Notes: generated by a model from the sequence alone, not told the origin. Positions 27,256-37,029 are shown, numbered from the stretch's first letter. The stretch: 64,000 nt of DNA from JAFEDN01 sp963844565 (GCA_963844565.1 CAWJON010000002.1:1178001-1242000), one strand, 5' to 3'. Numbers and translations are program-made.

Positions 27256-29316
27256 TCATTTATTTTTCGTTACTTCTAAACTTTTGAGTGAAACGCCCCA
27301 TTGCGAAGCAGTTCCAAATACCCAAACGGGTTTTTCAATGATAAATTTTAGATCTAAATAATCACTATTTAAATTCTCTATAGGAACAAATATTTCTTTA
27401 TTGCTGCTTAGTTGATTAAATTTAAAATCAGAAAAAAGGACACCGTTCTTAAAAATTTTTAATGATTGAGTTGAAGTTTTAGAAGGCAGAAATGCTTCCA
27501 CGTCTAAGATAACACCGCCTGAGAAATCTTTTTTCAAAGGAAGAAATATGTGTGATTCATGCCCATCTGTCCTAGCTACTTTATCTGAAGGGTATAACAT
27601 CCAACCAGATACAAGCAATTCCCGAGCGAACAATTTAAAATCTGAAGCAGGAGTCAATTTTCTATAATCAATCTTGTTTAATGGTTTAAATTCAGAGTAT
27701 TTATAGATAACATAGCCTGGAGTATTTTTGAAAATAGGTAATCCTAGAGAGTTCTTATTTTCTGACATTTCCAGGAAAAACCTTCTTCCTGTTAAAGTTG
27801 CCTGTATAACCTCTTCAGGTCTGCACTTAGCAGCCAGAGTAAAATCAAGTTTCCATGAGTTATTTACACAAAAGAAATCTTCATGTTTTCTTTTTGCATA
27901 AATTTGTGCTGCCAAAATATCAGCCCATGTGTCAGGCACCAGATTTGAATCAAGCACAATCCTATTATTATCATCAGATTTGAAAGGGTATAATTCATGA
28001 AAAAAAGCAATCCCCCCAGGCCTATCATAATTTATTGAAGCTTTATGAACCTCCTTTTTAAGACCTAGCAGGCACAAAAATAAGAGACAAAATAGAAGTA
28101 TACGCTTATGCGAGATTTCAATTCTTTGGTAAATACAAAAAAAAGCAAAGGCAATGAGAATCGCGGGTACGGCATGATAAAATAATCCAATATAAGTCAT
28201 TGAAAGAAAATCTACGCCATCTTTAGCATAAACAAAAAAAGCAAAAGTTATCGCGCATAATATTAGCAAAACTGAATAAGCTGTTTCTCTAAAATCTTTT
28301 GTTTGAGCTTTGGAATAAAAAAAGGTGAAACCTAATATTATTATTCCCATCAACAATGAAGTTATACCCCCCCAATAATAACCGAGATAGTTGAGTGCCT
28401 CCTTAGAGGTATGATGTGTTGAGATTTTACTAAAACTAATATAGTCCGGTATGGGACCCGGAAAATGCAAAATTGTTTCTAGAATTAACGGGATTAAAAA
28501 TAAAAATACAATACCAAAAAGTTTATATAATTTGTGTTTATTTTCAATCAAAAATTTATTACTCAATATAGGCACTATCTCTTTATTGAACCTACAAATT
28601 AAAGTGTTAAAAATAACAATTAGCACACTTAAAATACCTATAATCGGAACAAAACAAACATGGCCATTAATCAAAAAACCGCAGCTTAAAGCAAGCTGTA
28701 AAGGCTCATCGAGTTTGCCGTAAATAAGTGATGACGAAGACAGTAACAATATTGCAAAAGGAAAAATATATAAATGGGGAAACCATATTCCCAGTAAAAA
28801 TTGGTTATCAAAAAGCCCAATTACCAATAAGAAAATTAAAGTGATCAAGCTTGAAACAATTACAGATTGAGTAAGTTTTTTAAAAAAGTTTAAAAATAAG
28901 ATCATCCAAAATGCTTTATAAACATCAGCCATAATAATTTGGCCGGCTATTGATGACTTAACGATATGCAACCAATCATGAAATATTAATTCACCGAATG
29001 CTAAGACATAAAGCATAGCAGGACCAGGATGGTTAAATCCCGCTCTGGAATGAATTCCAATTAATAGTTTGAATGATTTAGCGTCCTGAATAAGCAAACT
29101 ATTAGCAGCCCAATCACCAAATTCCACAATTCTCCCATGCAAAGTTGCCCAATTACCGAGGACAAAAAGTAAAGTAATTCCAAACCATAGCGTTAACCAA
29201 AAAAACCATTTCTTTTGGACGTCGTTTTTAATCAATTCTCGCACTATAAACTCCAAAGGAGGGATAAGAAATTTTGTTAGTATCTTCGCATATTTAATAT
29301 TTAAAATCAAGGGCAT
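27256..29316 (-). CDS. Large integral membrane protein, GT-C-like
   Basis: 686 residues. About twelve helices span residues ~20-420, followed by a ~260-residue soluble domain. The loop after helix 1 reads FGDWAANSLLIQDAKSF and then IHSRAGFNHPGPAMLYVL; an acidic residue here and the NHPGP motif recur in predicted GT-C arabinosyl/mannosyltransferase-like proteins. The C-terminal part (DGHESHIFLPLKKDFSGGVILDVEAF) looks like a beta-sandwich. It is first in the minus-strand cluster that makes a lipid-linked pentose, so it may use that donor. Start uncertain: ATG 29316 lacks a good ribosome-binding site, and a TTG at 29337 is in frame. Confidence 0.65.
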   Translation of the reverse strand: MPLILNIKYAKILTKFLIPPLEFIVRELIKNDVQKKWFFWLTLWFGITLLFVLGNWATLHGRIVEFGDWAANSLLIQDAKSFKLLIGIHSRAGFNHPGPAMLYVLAFGELIFHDWLHIVKSSIAGQIIMADVYKAFWMILFLNFFKKLTQSVIVSSLITLIFLLVIGLFDNQFLLGIWFPHLYIFPFAILLLSSSSLIYGKLDEPLQLALSCGFLINGHVCFVPIIGILSVLIVIFNTLICRFNKEIVPILSNKFLIENKHKLYKLFGIVFLFLIPLILETILHFPGPIPDYISFSKISTHHTSKEALNYLGYYWGGITSLLMGIIILGFTFFYSKAQTKDFRETAYSVLLILCAITFAFFVYAKDGVDFLSMTYIGLFYHAVPAILIAFAFFCIYQRIEISHKRILLFCLLFLCLLGLKKEVHKASINYDRPGGIAFFHELYPFKSDDNNRIVLDSNLVPDTWADILAAQIYAKRKHEDFFCVNNSWKLDFTLAAKCRPEEVIQATLTGRRFFLEMSENKNSLGLPIFKNTPGYVIYKYSEFKPLNKIDYRKLTPASDFKLFARELLVSGWMLYPSDKVARTDGHESHIFLPLKKDFSGGVILDVEAFLPSKTSTQSLKIFKNGVLFSDFKFNQLSSNKEIFVPIENLNSDYLDLKFIIEKPVWVFGTASQWGVSLKSLEVTKNK

Positions 29317-29499
29317 CCGTGTAACACGAGAGAGCAATACCTACGGATATCTAGATCAGCAAGTAATCTCTTTCTTAAGTTGCGCTGCAAAGACGCTAAA
29401 CACTTTACAAAGTTTCTTAAAATTTCAAACTTGAGCACCCAATAAACACTTGTCTTTCTTCCAGAAATTAGTATTATTGGTCGATTCCTTGAAGCTTTT

Positions 29500-31158
29500 A
29501 TGCGGTGGTTCGTACAAAAAATGAAAAATTATCTATTGAGATCATATGCATTTATTTGCGAAAATCCCCTATTAATTGCATTTATAATACTGGCTGTAAT
29601 GGTAAGAGTTTGTTTCTGGGCGTATACGGATAGAGTTTGGGAAGATGCTCTTATTACACTGGCGCCCTCTAAAAATATCTGGTTAGGCTATGGACTCACT
29701 CATCACCTGAGTGAGCCTCGCGTTCATAGTTTTACTTCGCCGTTAAGTGTGTTGACGCCTATTATAGGTCAAGCATTTGATATTAATGGGCTAATTTTTT
29801 TAAAATTAACAGCAATTTTAGGCGCAATAGCCGCAATCTATTTTGCTTATCGAATTGGCTTTTTACTCAAATTTCACTGGTCTGCGCAAGTCTTATTGCT
29901 TAGTTATCTCGCAACAGATCAACTGCAAATTTTTTTCGGAATGACAGGAATGGAAACGCAACTTGCCACTGCCATTTTCCTTGGAAATGTTTATTATTTT
30001 TTAAGAGAAGAATGGACGTTGTTAGGCGTTTTTTCTGGTCTTGGTATGTTGGCTCGCCCAGAATTTATTATTTGGGTAGGCATAATTGGTCTCTTTATGT
30101 TAATTTGGCATCCTCGAAAAATTATAAATGTGTTAATACCGTTTTTGATTGTTTCAATGCCTTGGTATTTATTCGCTCATTTTTATTATGGCTCCATAAT
30201 TCCTAACACCATTGTTGCAAAAAATATAGGTTATAATGCTTCTCCCTTTAAGCATTCAATTGCTGAAATGTGGCAATATTTTCGTGGATCTTGGGGAAGT
30301 ATTGCTCCTTTCAAAGAATGGTCTTTGGCCATATCGATACCCATCCCAAAATTTTATATTGCAGTGGTTGTTGGCATCGTCCTTATGTTAAGCCTAATTG
30401 GTCTGATTAGAGCTTATCGCCATCGAGATTGGCGGTTGATATTTATATTTTTGGTTGTCCTTGTTTTTATTCTTTATAGATCAGCTATCTTATTAGCTCT
30501 TTATTTTATGTGGTACATTCCTCCATTCGCTGCTTTATTATTTTTAATGACAGCCTATGGTTTGACGAGTATTTCCTCACGATTTTCTTATTTAGGAATT
30601 GGCCTGGGGTGTTTTGTGGCCATTATGTACGCTCTACATATACCCTTTACTTTTCCACTGGAAAAGATTGTTCAGGAAAAAATTGAATGTGGGGTTCGTT
30701 TAAAAACTGGAAGAGTTTTAGCCTCAATGATGGGAGACGCTGATAGCGTGGTACTTGAGCCTTTAGGTTATATAGGATATGGAGCTTTTAATAAAACAAC
30801 TTACGATTTCCCTGGCCTAAGTTCAAAGGTAGTGGTTAACACATTAAAATCTATGAAAACAAGAAATATGCAAAACTTAATTGCAACGATACAGCCAGCA
30901 TTTCTTGCGCTCAGACCAGCGGAAATCGAATTGATACAGAAGGAAAAACCCGACATTGCAAAAAATTACCGTAAAGTTGCACGTATTCAAGTAGAAAAAA
31001 ATATAAAGTGGAAAAGATGGGGTTATGCATTATTTAATCGAGATATTGATGGTGAATTCACCATTTATCAGAGAATTGCTCCTGTAACGCAACTAGGTCT
31101 TCTAACTCCTATGGAAACAATTCCAGAAGCCTTGGGGAAATGTCCTGCCAGATATTGA
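29500..31158 (+). CDS. GT-C family glycosyltransferase, AftB-like (predicted)
   Basis: 552 residues with about ten helices over residues 20-410 and a C-terminal periplasmic part. The first loop reads VWEDALITLAPSKNIWLGYG, then EPRVHSFTSPLSVL. This ED-L...GxG..E.V..(F/Y)TSPL pattern is the hallmark of the lipid-linked-sugar transferases that include mycobacterial AftB, and the acidic pair is the expected metal/donor site. It diverges from the cluster making the lipid-linked pentose, so it is a plausible acceptor-side partner. Start: ATG 29500 preferred; ATG 29521 is possible. The 162 bases upstream show nothing else. Confidence 0.72.
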   Translation: MRWFVQKMKNYLLRSYAFICENPLLIAFIILAVMVRVCFWAYTDRVWEDALITLAPSKNIWLGYGLTHHLSEPRVHSFTSPLSVLTPIIGQAFDINGLIFLKLTAILGAIAAIYFAYRIGFLLKFHWSAQVLLLSYLATDQLQIFFGMTGMETQLATAIFLGNVYYFLREEWTLLGVFSGLGMLARPEFIIWVGIIGLFMLIWHPRKIINVLIPFLIVSMPWYLFAHFYYGSIIPNTIVAKNIGYNASPFKHSIAEMWQYFRGSWGSIAPFKEWSLAISIPIPKFYIAVVVGIVLMLSLIGLIRAYRHRDWRLIFIFLVVLVFILYRSAILLALYFMWYIPPFAALLFLMTAYGLTSISSRFSYLGIGLGCFVAIMYALHIPFTFPLEKIVQEKIECGVRLKTGRVLASMMGDADSVVLEPLGYIGYGAFNKTTYDFPGLSSKVVVNTLKSMKTRNMQNLIATIQPAFLALRPAEIELIQKEKPDIAKNYRKVARIQVEKNIKWKRWGYALFNRDIDGEFTIYQRIAPVTQLGLLTPMETIPEALGKCPARY

Positions 31159-31199
31159 ATATGACTTGATTCATCGAGATTTTTTGTCAGAGTAAAAAA

Positions 31200-31228
31200 T
31201 TGACACCCCTATATAAAAATGCGATTCT
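31200..31228 (+). promoter_or_regulatory. Candidate promoter of the heptose operon
   Basis: A consensus -35 hexamer TTGACA at 31200-31205 is followed, after 17 bases, by GATTCT at 31223-31228, a weak -10 (three of six). It is 40 bases before the first gene of the operon and the best candidate in this 110-base gap. Confidence 0.35.
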
Positions 31229-31268
31229 ACGGAGCCAATTGTTTAAATATTTGTGACCTTGAGAAACT

Positions 31269-32225
31269 ATGGCCTACTTTGTTACAGGTTCTGCTGGTTT
31301 TATCGGCAGTCAGATCGTTGATCGCTTATTGCAAGCCGGTTATGAAGTAGTTGGTTACGATAACCTGTCTACCGGGTTATCTCAATTCCTACACTATGCA
31401 AACAATTCCAAAAAATTTACCTTTGTTCAGGCTGAACTTCTCGATTTAACAAAATTAACCAAATCTATGCAAGGATGCGAAGCTGTCTTTCATTTGGCAG
31501 CTAACGCCGATGTACGCTTCGGCACCCATCATCCCGATAAAGATTTGCAACAAAATACTTTGGCGACCTTTAATGTCCTAGAAGCGATGCGCGCCAACCA
31601 CATTAAACGAATTGTTTTTGCATCTACAGGATCTATATACGGGGAATCCACCACCATCCCGACTCCAGAAAATGCCCCCTTCCCTATCCAAACCTCTCTC
31701 TATGGCGCTTCAAAGTTAGCTGCTGAAGGACTTATTCAAGCTTATTGTGAAGGTTTCGACTTTCAAGCGTATATTTTTCGGTTTGTATCAATTTTAGGTG
31801 AACGTTACACCCACGGTCATGTTTTTGATTTTTACAAAAAATTAAGAGACGACCCAACTCAGCTTCCCATACTTGGCAATGGCAAACAAAAAAAATCTTA
31901 TTTATACATCCAAGATTGTATCGACGCCATATTTCTAGCGATGAAAAAAGCCACTGATAAAGTAAATATCTTTAATCTAGGTACGAATGAGTATTGTCAG
32001 GTCAATGATTCAATTAATTGGATTTGCGAACATCTGGGCATTAATCCTGAAAGAATTTATTCTGGTGGTCAACGGGGTTGGATTGGGGATAATCCTTTTA
32101 TTTTTCTAGATTGTAATCGAATCCGTCAGTTAGGCTGGGCGCCTAAACTTTCCATCCATGAAGGCATTATTGCCACCCTTTCCTATTTACAAAATAACCC
32201 TTGGGTTTTGGAAGATAGAAAATGA
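31269..32225 (+). CDS. NAD-dependent nucleotide-sugar epimerase/dehydratase
   Basis: 318 residues, extended SDR. MAYFVTGSAGFIGSQIVDRL is the NAD loop, FHLAANADVRFG and FASTGSIYGESTTIPTPE follow, and SLYGASKLAAEGLI holds the YxxxK motif (YGASK). The general pattern is GalE/WbpP-like UDP- or GDP-sugar epimerase. It is first in a ten-gene operon for GDP-D-glycero-D-manno-heptose, so the substrate may be GDP-heptose or a derived keto-sugar; that is inference. The stop overlaps the next ATG (ATGA). Confidence 0.88.
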   Translation: MAYFVTGSAGFIGSQIVDRLLQAGYEVVGYDNLSTGLSQFLHYANNSKKFTFVQAELLDLTKLTKSMQGCEAVFHLAANADVRFGTHHPDKDLQQNTLATFNVLEAMRANHIKRIVFASTGSIYGESTTIPTPENAPFPIQTSLYGASKLAAEGLIQAYCEGFDFQAYIFRFVSILGERYTHGHVFDFYKKLRDDPTQLPILGNGKQKKSYLYIQDCIDAIFLAMKKATDKVNIFNLGTNEYCQVNDSINWICEHLGINPERIYSGGQRGWIGDNPFIFLDCNRIRQLGWAPKLSIHEGIIATLSYLQNNPWVLEDRK

Positions 32226-33493
32226 AAGTTGGAATTGTCGGTTTATGGCATCTAGGAACGGTTACGGCGGCTTGCCTAGCCCAACGAGGTTTTGAAGTCA
32301 TTGCCTACGATAATAACTCATCCGTCATCGATAAATTAGCTAATAATCAACTGCCAGTATTTGAGCCAGGTCTTCAAGAATTAATCGCAAACTCTAAAAT
32401 TTTTTTCACAACGAATCCTAAAGAACTAAATCAAGTAGATGTTTTATGGATTACTTACGACACACCTGTCGATGATGATGATAATGCTGACATTAATTTT
32501 GTTATTATCCAAATTAAATTATTTCTTCCTCATTTAAAAAATGAAACATTAATTCTAATCTCTTCGCAACTTCCTGTGGGAACCACACGCCAATTATCTT
32601 TATTTGCCCAACTAAATTTTCCTGAAAAAAAGCTAAGCTTCGCTTATTCGCCAGAGAATCTCCGTTTAGGAAAGGCGATAGAAGTATTCACCCAACCAGA
32701 TCGAGTCGTCATTGGCATTGAAAAAGAAAGTGATAAAGAACGTATCAGCAAATTATTTAATCCGTTTACTGGCAATTTACTTTGGATGTCAATTGAATCG
32801 GCGGAGATGACTAAACATGCTGTAAATGCTTTTTTGGCTTCCTCAGTTGTTTTTATTAATGAATTATCGACTCTTTGTGAAATGGTCGGAGCGGACGCTA
32901 GAGAAGTTGAATTCGGACTAAAAAGCGAAATGCGCATCGGACAGAAAGCCTATCTAAAGCCAGGCGGAGCTTTTGCTGGCGGAACACTGGCGCGTGATGT
33001 CATTTTTTTAAAAAAAATAGGTTCTGCTCATTCACTACCAACCCCATTATTTAGTTCAATCTTAGAAAGCAATGACTTACACAAAAAATGGGCACAACGT
33101 CAAGTTCAACGAATATTAAATCCACTCCGAGGAAAAGTGATTTCCATATTGGGTTTAACCTACAAACCCGGCACTGATACTTTACGTCGTTCGAATGCCA
33201 TTGAGATCGCCAACTTTTTATTTCAGCAAGGGGCCAAAATACAAGCTTATGATCCAGTTATTAAAATTTTACCTGAAGAGCTGCAATATATTCAATTACA
33301 CAACAAACCACTTGAAGCGTTATACCAAGCTGATGCTGTAATCATCGCTACTGAATGGCCTGAACTAAAGGCATTGAAAGCTGAAGATTTCCTAACGCTA
33401 AAACAGCCCCTTATTTTCGACGCTGGCGGATTCTTAGCAAAAATCTTAATGCAAGAACCACAGGTTCGCTATTTTACCGTGGGAAAAGTGTGA
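32222..33493 (+). CDS. UDP-glucose/GDP-mannose dehydrogenase family protein lacking the catalytic cysteine
   Basis: 423 residues, all three domains of the nucleotide-sugar 6-dehydrogenases. Conserved parts include FAYSPENLRLGKAIEVF (glutamate region), SAEMTKHAVNAFLASSVVFINE (lysine and asparagine), and LTYKPGTDTLRRSNAIEIA. Two key sites differ. The NAD loop reads GLWHLG rather than GxGxxG. The active-site block reads GGTLARD (253-259) where the family has GG(S/Y)CxPKD, so leucine 256 replaces the nucleophilic cysteine. Without it the usual oxidation to the uronic acid should not occur; a two-electron oxidation is possible. Start overlaps the preceding stop. Confidence 0.85.
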   Translation: MKVGIVGLWHLGTVTAACLAQRGFEVIAYDNNSSVIDKLANNQLPVFEPGLQELIANSKIFFTTNPKELNQVDVLWITYDTPVDDDDNADINFVIIQIKLFLPHLKNETLILISSQLPVGTTRQLSLFAQLNFPEKKLSFAYSPENLRLGKAIEVFTQPDRVVIGIEKESDKERISKLFNPFTGNLLWMSIESAEMTKHAVNAFLASSVVFINELSTLCEMVGADAREVEFGLKSEMRIGQKAYLKPGGAFAGGTLARDVIFLKKIGSAHSLPTPLFSSILESNDLHKKWAQRQVQRILNPLRGKVISILGLTYKPGTDTLRRSNAIEIANFLFQQGAKIQAYDPVIKILPEELQYIQLHNKPLEALYQADAVIIATEWPELKALKAEDFLTLKQPLIFDAGGFLAKILMQEPQVRYFTVGKV

Positions 33494-34356
33494 TGAAACT
33501 TTTGGGGCGCAAAGCAATTATAACAGGGGCCAGTCAAGGTTTTGGTTACACAGTCGCTGAAGCTTTTATTAAAGAAGGCGCGCATGTTACCTTGTGTGCA
33601 CGTAATGCAGATTCTTTACTTGAAGCACGTAATCGGCTGATCTCCATAGCTAGCGATTCTTCAAGAATAGCTTGTTTAACTGCTGATATTTCCAATGCAA
33701 ATGATGTAGATCAGTTAGTGAAGACAGCTGTGCATCAAATGGGAGGAATTGACATTTTAGTTGCCAATGCAGGAGTGTATGGCACAAAAGGCGCACTTGA
33801 TGATATTGACTGGGAAGAATGGTCTTCTGCAATTGATATTAATTTAAAAGGCACAGTATTGGTTTGTAAATCTGTACTTCCCTATTTAAAGCAAAAACGT
33901 TATGGAAAAATTATTTTATTATCTGGCGGAGGCGCCACCAAACCAATGCCATTTTTAAGTGCTTATGCCGCTTCAAAAGCGGCCGTTGTACGTTTTGGCG
34001 AAACTCTTGCTGGAGAAGTGAGTGATTACCAAATTGATGTCAATTCTATCGCCCCCGGCGCTTTAAATACCCGTTTATTGGAAGAAGTACTGGCTGCCGG
34101 CCCAGAAAAAGTGGGCTCATCCTTTTATGAACAATCCCTGAAGCAAAAGGAAAAAGGCGGGTCGCCTTTAGAGTTAGGCGCAAATTTGTGTGTTTATTTG
34201 GCTTCACAAGAAAGTGACGGTATAACTGGAAAATTAATTAGCGCCGTTTGGGATCCTTGGCAATCTTTGGAAAAATATAAAAATAAGTTACAAAACTCTG
34301 ATATTTACACTCTGCGCCGGATTGTGCCGAGTGATCGTGGAGAAGATTGGAATTAA
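33493..34356 (+). CDS. Short-chain dehydrogenase/reductase
   Basis: 287 residues, classical SDR. KAIITGASQGFGYTVAEAF is the cofactor loop, VANAGVYG the NNAG region, LLSGGGATKPM carries the catalytic Ser, and YAASK is the YxxxK. About 40 extra residues at the C-terminus end ...RRIVPSDRGEDWN. ATG 33493 overlaps the preceding stop (TGATG); a GTG at 33490 is also in frame. In this operon it likely oxidises or reduces an activated heptose or its intermediate. Substrate unknown. Confidence 0.87.
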   Translation: MKLLGRKAIITGASQGFGYTVAEAFIKEGAHVTLCARNADSLLEARNRLISIASDSSRIACLTADISNANDVDQLVKTAVHQMGGIDILVANAGVYGTKGALDDIDWEEWSSAIDINLKGTVLVCKSVLPYLKQKRYGKIILLSGGGATKPMPFLSAYAASKAAVVRFGETLAGEVSDYQIDVNSIAPGALNTRLLEEVLAAGPEKVGSSFYEQSLKQKEKGGSPLELGANLCVYLASQESDGITGKLISAVWDPWQSLEKYKNKLQNSDIYTLRRIVPSDRGEDWN

Positions 34357-34358
34357 TT

Positions 34359-35336
34359 ATGTTAAAAGTAGGCATCATTGGCTGCGGATTAATTGGACAA
34401 AAACGAGCATTAGCGTTGCAAGGCGCCGAATTGTATGCATGCACCGATAAAGACCGCGCTAAAGCCGAACGACTTGCACAACAATATAATGCGGTTAAAA
34501 GCTACTTAACTTGGCAAGAGTTGTTATCAGATAAAAAGATAGATATTGTCATAATCGCAACCCCTCATAATGCACTAGCAGAAATCACCTTGGCGGCAAT
34601 TCAAGCGAATAAGCATGTACTGGTTGAAAAGCCCGCCGCCTGTTTTCCAGAGGAACTAGAACCTGCCATTGCTGCATCTCATCATTCCAACGTCTGCGTA
34701 CGAGTTGGCTTTAACCACCGCTATCATCGTGCTTTACAAAAAGCACAGCAATTAATTCAAGCACACACCATTGGTGAACTCATGTATTTACGTGCTCGCT
34801 ATGGTCATGGTGGTAGAATCGGTTATGACAAAGAATGGCGAGCCGACCCGACCATTTCTGGCGGGGGGGAATTAATCGATCAAGGTGTCCACTTGATCGA
34901 TCTAGCACGTTGGTTTCTAGGTGAATTTGTCGAAAATTCTGGATTTGCGCATACGTATTTCTGGGACATGCCAGTGGATGATAATGGTTTTTTATTATTA
35001 AAAACTGCAAAAAAACAGGTGGCTTTTTTACATGCAAGCTGCACCGAATGGAAAAATATTTTTAGTATGGAAATTTATGGTAAAAATGGCAAGTTAGTTA
35101 TTGAAGGGCTCGGCGGCAGTTATGGAACTGAGCGCTTAATACTTTATAAAATGCTCCCGGAAATGGGACCGCCAGAAACCACCATTTGGGAATACCCCAT
35201 GGCCGATAACTCGTGGCAAATAGAATTTAAAGAATTTCTCGACGATATTCAATTAGGACGCAAAAGTAATCCGGGATTAGATGATGCCTATCAAGCTTTA
35301 AAAATTGTGCAAAAAATTTATCAGGAATCTATATGA
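34359..35336 (+). CDS. Gfo/Idh/MocA family oxidoreductase
   Basis: 325 residues. N-terminal Rossmann fold MLKVGIIGCGLIGQKRALAL, then IIATPHNALAEI and VLVEKPAA (family EKP motif). The C-terminal sheet domain has GGGELIDQGVHLIDLARW, whose His and Asp are the usual catalytic or substrate contacts. Members oxidise or reduce sugars with NAD(P). Together with the epimerase, the Cys-less dehydrogenase and the SDR just upstream it suggests multi-step redox tailoring of the operon's sugar. A TTG at 34347 would give a longer start; I prefer the ATG. Confidence 0.9.
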   Translation: MLKVGIIGCGLIGQKRALALQGAELYACTDKDRAKAERLAQQYNAVKSYLTWQELLSDKKIDIVIIATPHNALAEITLAAIQANKHVLVEKPAACFPEELEPAIAASHHSNVCVRVGFNHRYHRALQKAQQLIQAHTIGELMYLRARYGHGGRIGYDKEWRADPTISGGGELIDQGVHLIDLARWFLGEFVENSGFAHTYFWDMPVDDNGFLLLKTAKKQVAFLHASCTEWKNIFSMEIYGKNGKLVIEGLGGSYGTERLILYKMLPEMGPPETTIWEYPMADNSWQIEFKEFLDDIQLGRKSNPGLDDAYQALKIVQKIYQESI

Positions 35337-36316
35337 TCGTAACACGTAGTCCATTACGAATCTCATTGGGAGGTGGCGGCACTGATTTACCTTCTTACTA
35401 TCGTGATCATACTGGATTTTTAATCGCAGCAGCGATAGACAAATATGTTTATATCAATTTGCATCATACTTTCGTTGAAGAATTAATTATTAAATATTCG
35501 AAATTAGAACGAGTGAAATCGATTGATGAGGTACAACACCCCATCATACGTGAAGCACTACGATTTGTCGGCATTGAAGCGCCTTATCTTGAAATTACCA
35601 GTATGGCAGATATCCCTGCAGGTACGGGATTAGGTTCTTCCGGCAGTTTTACCACTGCCCTACTAAAAGCATTACACACACTGAAAAAAAATTTAGTGCA
35701 TCCACAAGAATTAGCCCAGCAAGCTTGTCATATTGAAATCGACTTATTGAGTGAACCTATTGGGAAACAGGATCAATATATTGCTTCTTATGGCGGTTTA
35801 ACTTGCTTCCGATTTACCCCTGATAATCAGGTAGAAGCCTGGCCATTGAAAATCGATACCGAAACTCTTCATAATTTAGAAGATAATCTGCTGCTGTTTT
35901 TTACTGGATACTCGCGATCAGCCTCAAATATTTTGCGCGAACAAGATGTAAAAAGTAAGCAACAAGACAATGATATGATCGCGAACTTACATTTTATTAA
36001 AGATCTGGGGTTAAAAAGCCAACAAGCATTGGAAAGTGGCGATTTGCATGAGTTTTCTGAATTAATGAATGTGCATTGGCAGTACAAAAAACAAAGATCA
36101 AAAAACATGAGCAATTCAAAAATTGATGATTGGTATGAATTAGCACTAAAAAATGGCGCCTTGGGAGGGAAAATGATTGGTGCAGGCGGTGGTGGTTTTT
36201 TAATGTTTTACGCAGAAGAAAAAACGAAACTTAGACATGCTTTAAGACAAGCAGGCTTGACCGAAGTACGTTTCAAGTTTGATTTTGCTGGCGCACAGGT
36301 AATCGCTCAATCATGA
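35333..36316 (+). CDS. hddA: D-glycero-alpha-D-manno-heptose-7-phosphate kinase (GHMP kinase)
   Basis: 327 residues. Phosphorylates heptose-7-phosphate at C1 to the 1,7-bisphosphate. RSPLRISLGGGGTDLPSYY at the N-terminus, PAGTGLGSSGSFTTALLKA (the ATP-binding GHMP motif 2) near residue 92, and GKMIGAGGGGFLMFY near 280 are characteristic of HddA. Location with gmhA, gmhB and hddC supports the assignment. The start and stop both overlap the neighbouring genes by four bases (ATGA), so the genes are translationally coupled. Confidence 0.93.
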   Translation: MIVTRSPLRISLGGGGTDLPSYYRDHTGFLIAAAIDKYVYINLHHTFVEELIIKYSKLERVKSIDEVQHPIIREALRFVGIEAPYLEITSMADIPAGTGLGSSGSFTTALLKALHTLKKNLVHPQELAQQACHIEIDLLSEPIGKQDQYIASYGGLTCFRFTPDNQVEAWPLKIDTETLHNLEDNLLLFFTGYSRSASNILREQDVKSKQQDNDMIANLHFIKDLGLKSQQALESGDLHEFSELMNVHWQYKKQRSKNMSNSKIDDWYELALKNGALGGKMIGAGGGGFLMFYAEEKTKLRHALRQAGLTEVRFKFDFAGAQVIAQS

Positions 36317-37014
36317 ACACAAAGTTTTTTCCTATCGCTATTTTAGCCGGAGGTTTGGCGACTCGCTTAAAGCCAATTTCTGAAAAAATTCCAAAAGCAT
36401 TGATAAACATAAACGGCCAACCATTTATTGATCATCAATTAAAACTCTTACACCATCAAGGTATTCGTCGCGTCGTCATTTGTGTAGGACATCTAGGGGA
36501 AATGATTCAAGATTATGTAGGTGATGGCTCACGTTACGGATTGAATATCGAATTCAGCTTTGACGGAAACTCTTTATTAGGAACTGCCGGAGCTCTCAAA
36601 CGTGCATTGCCGCTTTTGGGAGAAAACTTCATGGTAATTCATGGTGACTCCTATTTAACTTGCGATTTCCTACCCGTACAAACTGCTTTTCAGAAACGCA
36701 ATAAACCTGCCCTAATGACTGTTTTTCGTAACAATAACCAATGGGATAAAAGTAATATTGAATTAGACCAAGATGAGATCATTACTTACGATAAGGAAAA
36801 TCGAACTTCACAGATGCGACATATTGACTATGGTTTGGGAGTTTTTAATTGCGAAGCATTCGCCGCAATTCCTGAAGGACAAACTTATGATCTCGCTAAA
36901 TTATTTCAACTGCTACTTTCACAAAAGCAGCTGGCTTGCTATGAAGTAAAGCAACGTTTTTATGAAATTGGTTCATTTACTGGAATTGAAGATTTAAACC
37001 ATTATTTACTTTAA
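36313..37014 (+). CDS. hddC: D-glycero-alpha-D-manno-heptose-1-phosphate guanylyltransferase
   Basis: 233 residues. Makes GDP-D-glycero-alpha-D-manno-heptose from the 1-phosphate and GTP. AILAGGLATRLKPISEKIPK is the nucleotidyltransferase loop, then INGQPFIDHQLKLLHHQGI, LLGTAGALKRALP and VIHGDSYLTCD. Length and motifs match HddC, and the other three heptose genes flank it. An HddC rather than an ADP-heptose enzyme means the heptose goes to O-antigen or capsule-like glycan rather than the LPS inner core. Confidence 0.92.
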   Translation: MNTKFFPIAILAGGLATRLKPISEKIPKALININGQPFIDHQLKLLHHQGIRRVVICVGHLGEMIQDYVGDGSRYGLNIEFSFDGNSLLGTAGALKRALPLLGENFMVIHGDSYLTCDFLPVQTAFQKRNKPALMTVFRNNNQWDKSNIELDQDEIITYDKENRTSQMRHIDYGLGVFNCEAFAAIPEGQTYDLAKLFQLLLSQKQLACYEVKQRFYEIGSFTGIEDLNHYLL

Positions 37015-37029
37015 GGGTGAGGATTTTTT

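Noticed and set aside
29338..29499. Possible tRNA or small RNA between the two GT-C-like genes
   Set aside because: No cloverleaf, CCA end or stable hairpin could be found; the sequence is AT-rich and plain.
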